This document shows positions 61,703 through 64,000 of a stretch of 64,000 nt of DNA, piece by piece. The DNA comes from Planococcus wigleyi. Its GTDB lineage: Bacteria > Bacillota > Bacilli > Bacillales_A > Planococcaceae. The first letter of the stretch is position 1, and the number at the start of each line of letters is the position of its first letter. The notes under the pieces were generated by a model, which saw nothing but the letters and a program-made list of their open reading frames with translations, had not been told where the DNA came from and did not search any database. The translations under genes were made by a program, and so were the position numbers. The stretch is taken from assembly GCF_014836985.1 (NCBI RefSeq), contig NZ_JACSPU010000001.1:493473-557472 (forward strand). Direction: 5' to 3'.

Positions 61703-62686
61703 ATGTTGAAGAAGAAATTTGGTTTATTTGCTGCAGTAACTCTTGCAGGATCTGTATTTTTGGCAGGCTGTGGAGATGACGCAGCAACAGAACCCGAAGG
61801 AGAAGGCGGTGGCGGGGCTTCTGATCCCGAATTCCTCAGCATCTTGACGGGCGGAACAACAGGAACATACTATCCGCTTGGCGGCGCGATGGCTACGATC
61901 GTTGAAAATGAAACGGGCTTGGACACCACTGCTGAAGTTTCCCAGGCTTCCGCTGCAAACATGACTGCACTTGCTGATGGAGCGGCGCAGATTGCGTTTG
62001 TTCAAACGGATACAGCCTTCTACGCAGCTGAAGGATCGAACATGTTCGAAGGGGAAAAGATTGATACCGTTTCCGCTATCGGTGCGCTTTACCCGGAAAC
62101 CATCCAATTGGTCACAACTTCAAATTCAGGAATTGCTTCTTTTGATGACTTGGCTGGGAAGAAAATCTCTGTAGGTGCCCCTGGATCTGGGACTTATATT
62201 AATGCTGAACAATTACTGGAAATCCATGGCATGACGATGGAAGACATCGATGCTCAAAATCTTGATTTTGGGGAATCACAAGAAAGCCTGCAGTCAGGAC
62301 AAATTGATGCGGCATTCATCACTGCCGGGACACCGACAGGCGCTGTTGAAAGCCTTAGCGCAACTTCAGACGTAGTGATTGTACCTGTCGAACAGGATAA
62401 AGCGGATGCATTGATCGAAAAATATCCTTACTATGCAAATGATGTTGTACCATCCGGCACCTACGGATTGGCTGAAGAAGTTCCGACTGTTTCTGTATTG
62501 GCTATGTTAGTGGTACAGAACGAACTTTCAGAAGACTTGGTGTACGACATCACTAAAGCGATCTATGAAAACACAGATCAAATCCAGCACGCTAAAGCGG
62601 AATTGATCAAAGCTGAAACGGCTCTTGATGGAATCGGAATCGATATCCACCCTGGAGCACAGAAGTATTTCGACGAAGTAAAGTAA
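61703..62686 (+). CDS. TAXI-family TRAP transporter solute receptor (lipoprotein)
   Basis: This 327-residue extracytoplasmic receptor has lipobox LAGC (Cys near residue 24), a short acidic/Gly linker and the TAXI fold: SILTGGTTGTYYPLGGAMATI, SNMTAL-type AANMTALADGAAQIAFVQTD and KKISVGAPGSGTYINAEQLLE. It captures a small organic acid or amino acid, such as glutamate or a C4-dicarboxylate, for the TRAP permease encoded next. ATG 61703 follows GGGGAGG; the frame from 61655 has no ribosome site. Confidence 0.92.
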   Translation: MLKKKFGLFAAVTLAGSVFLAGCGDDAATEPEGEGGGGASDPEFLSILTGGTTGTYYPLGGAMATIVENETGLDTTAEVSQASAANMTALADGAAQIAFVQTDTAFYAAEGSNMFEGEKIDTVSAIGALYPETIQLVTTSNSGIASFDDLAGKKISVGAPGSGTYINAEQLLEIHGMTMEDIDAQNLDFGESQESLQSGQIDAAFITAGTPTGAVESLSATSDVVIVPVEQDKADALIEKYPYYANDVVPSGTYGLAEEVPTVSVLAMLVVQNELSEDLVYDITKAIYENTDQIQHAKAELIKAETALDGIGIDIHPGAQKYFDEVK

Positions 62687-62700
62687 TTGAATGAGCGAAC

Positions 62701-62745
62701 AACTGACGGTAAAGCGAAAGCTCTGCCGTCAGTTCTTTGTTTTCA
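62701..62745 (+). other. Attenuator-like hairpin in the TRAP operon
   Basis: AACTGACGG (62701-62709) pairs perfectly with CCGTCAGTT (62726-62734); a weak T-rich tract (CTTTGTTTTC) follows. It lies just after the receptor gene and may lower transcription of the membrane components. Confidence 0.6.
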
Positions 62746-62764
62746 AGATGGAGGAGAATGGACG

Positions 62765-63289
62765 ATGCAGTTCCCCCGGATACAGAAGTTTCTTCCGTTA
62801 ATGATTGCCCTCATCTTAATCAGCTCCTTAATCGCATTCACCCCATTCCAGAAGAATTATGTGTTTATCGATAACGAGACTGAAAAAATAACGGCTTATG
62901 TGCCGGTCAAAAGCCGGTTTTTCCAATTGATCTATACCCATTCGATCCATTTGTCAGAAGTCATTGAAAGTTATAAAGTGATCGAGGATAACGCTTTAAT
63001 GATGATAGAGCTTGAATATGAAGATTTTAATATCGGCATGCCCTCAAATGCAGGAGAAGGCGAGACCTTTGTCGAAAAGGACGGTAAATACTTTATCAAG
63101 AATATGACAAGGGAACTGCCCGAATTTCGGCTGTTCGTCGGAGATGTGGATGCCGGTTTATCATTCAGTACAAAAGGACAGAAGATGGATTTGAAAAAAA
63201 CGCTTGAAAGAGGGAAGTCGTATACTTTTAGGGTAGAACGCTTATCCCTTTTTCAACTAAGACAAGGAGTGAGAATTGATGAGCGATAA
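62765..63289 (+). CDS. DUF1850 protein of the TAXI/TRAP operon
   Basis: This 174-residue protein has one N-terminal membrane helix (about 8-26) and a DUF1850 domain with the block FQLIYTHSIHLSEVIESYKV and EYEDFNIGMPSNAGEGE. DUF1850 genes regularly sit between the TAXI receptor and the fused permease; their role is unknown. ATG 62765 follows GGAGGAGA. The end overlaps the permease gene start by 11 bases. Confidence 0.85.
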   Translation: MQFPRIQKFLPLMIALILISSLIAFTPFQKNYVFIDNETEKITAYVPVKSRFFQLIYTHSIHLSEVIESYKVIEDNALMMIELEYEDFNIGMPSNAGEGETFVEKDGKYFIKNMTRELPEFRLFVGDVDAGLSFSTKGQKMDLKKTLERGKSYTFRVERLSLFQLRQGVRIDER

Positions 63290-64000
63290 ATTGTCTCCAG
63301 AAGAACGCGAACAGCAAAAGCTTCCGCCGGAAGATGAATCTTACATCTCGGAAGAAAAACAGAAGGAAATTCTACAGAAATACGATCCTGAATCCAATAC
63401 GCGGGATTTAAGCGGAATCATTAAGCATGTGGTCTTTTTCGGGTTATTAGCTTTTTCTTTATTCCAGCTTTATACCGCTATTTTCGGCCAATATACTGCT
63501 TATATTCAGCGGTCTGTCCACTTAGGGTTTGCATTATCTTTGATCTTCATATTATTCCCAGCCAGAAAACGCAAAGGAATCCGGCATAAAGTGGCCTGGT
63601 ATGATTATATTCTGGCGCTGCTTTCAATTGGCGTAGCTGCCTACTGGCCGATCATGTACGACGATTTGGTGTTCCGTCTCGGACGGGTCACTGAACTGGA
63701 TTTGATTGTCGGGATTTTAGCGATCCTGCTGACGCTTGAAGCAACTCGGCGAGCCGTGGGTATGCCGATTACCGTCATTGCCAGTTTATTTTTGGCCTAT
63801 GCCTTTTTCGGGCCTTACTTCCCGAGCTTCCTGCGCCATAGAGGACAGGATCTGGATTCAATCGTCCAGCTCATGTTCTATACCACAGATGGAATACTGG
63901 GAACGCCAATCAGCGTTTCAGCCACCTTTATCTTTACGTTCCTGTTGTTCGGGTCGTTCCTGGTGAAGACCGGAGTCGGACAGTATTTCAATGATTTGGC
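63279..64000 (+). CDS. TRAP transporter fused permease (4TM/12TM), 3' truncated by window edge
   Basis: ATG 63279 begins a frame that stays open to the window end (240 codons). It has a charged cytoplasmic N-terminus rich in Glu, Gln and Lys (about 45 residues), then the small-subunit-like four helices (HVVFFGLLAFSLFQLYTAIFG; WYDYILALLSIGVAAYWPIMY; LDLIVGILAILLTLEATRRAVG) and the start of the large DctM-like part (FTFLLFGSFLVKTGVGQYFNDLA). It is the membrane channel for the TAXI receptor. GACAAGGAGTGAG precedes it, inside the DUF1850 gene. Confidence 0.9.
   Translation, partial: MSDKLSPEEREQQKLPPEDESYISEEKQKEILQKYDPESNTRDLSGIIKHVVFFGLLAFSLFQLYTAIFGQYTAYIQRSVHLGFALSLIFILFPARKRKGIRHKVAWYDYILALLSIGVAAYWPIMYDDLVFRLGRVTELDLIVGILAILLTLEATRRAVGMPITVIASLFLAYAFFGPYFPSFLRHRGQDLDSIVQLMFYTTDGILGTPISVSATFIFTFLLFGSFLVKTGVGQYFNDL

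Overview
The window is a chromosomal segment of a low-to-mid GC Gram-positive bacterium of the order Bacillales, most likely family Planococcaceae (Planococcus-like). This is inferred from gene content, from Bacillus-type gene order and from protein resemblance; no search was run. It is almost entirely core genome. I see no phage, insertion sequence, CRISPR array, tRNA or rRNA.

Layout. 1-9.7 kb: a YitT-family gene cut by the window edge, cccB, ftsEX followed by a secreted coiled-coil M23 hydrolase, a TlpA/ResA-type thioredoxin, a Cys/Met PLP enzyme, minJ, csbA, azlCD (minus strand) and a DedA/VTT protein. 9.8-21.2 kb: addBA under a promoter with a LexA-type operator, a DUF418 membrane protein, an FAH-family enzyme, yisL, and a membrane-anchored amylase-like protein that has lost its catalytic residues. 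21.2-25.6 kb: CoA-disulfide reductase, DegV and HAD genes (minus), then yitV and yitW. 25.6-30.5 kb: a ClpB lacking its N-terminal domain under CtsR-type control, then fabH-fabF under a FapR-type operator. 30.5-44.6 kb: two complete oligopeptide ABC transporters (app-like D-F-B-C-A, and oppABCDF) flanking a T-box-controlled trpS. 44.8-58.2 kb: a DUF4015 protein, then the block spx-mecA-coiA-pepF-(roxS sRNA)-spxH-yjbI-yjbK-yjbL-relQ-nadK-rluA-prpE, which follows the Bacillus subtilis yjb order closely, then mgtE. 58.2-64 kb: fabI with a second FapR-type operator, yjcF-yjcG-yjcH, a YutG-type phosphatase and the start of a TAXI/TRAP transporter operon that runs off the end.

The genes form linked circuits. 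Spx, its ClpXP adaptor SpxH, the adaptor MecA and the redox-responsive RoxS/RsaE RNA lie within 6 kb. fabHF and fabI share the same promoter/operator design. Two peptide importers sit beside a tryptophan-sensing tRNA synthetase, and a CodY-type box lies at the second.

Most noteworthy: (1) an unannotated RoxS/RsaE-type small RNA with ResD- and Rex-type sites at 50.89-51.07 kb; (2) directly behind it, five direct repeats with an exact 21-bp period; (3) a GH13 pseudoenzyme anchored in the membrane; (4) a LexA-type box over the addBA start point; (5) an N-domain-less ClpB with three CtsR half-sites; (6) a candidate leader/attenuator in the 560-bp gap before the app-like operon.
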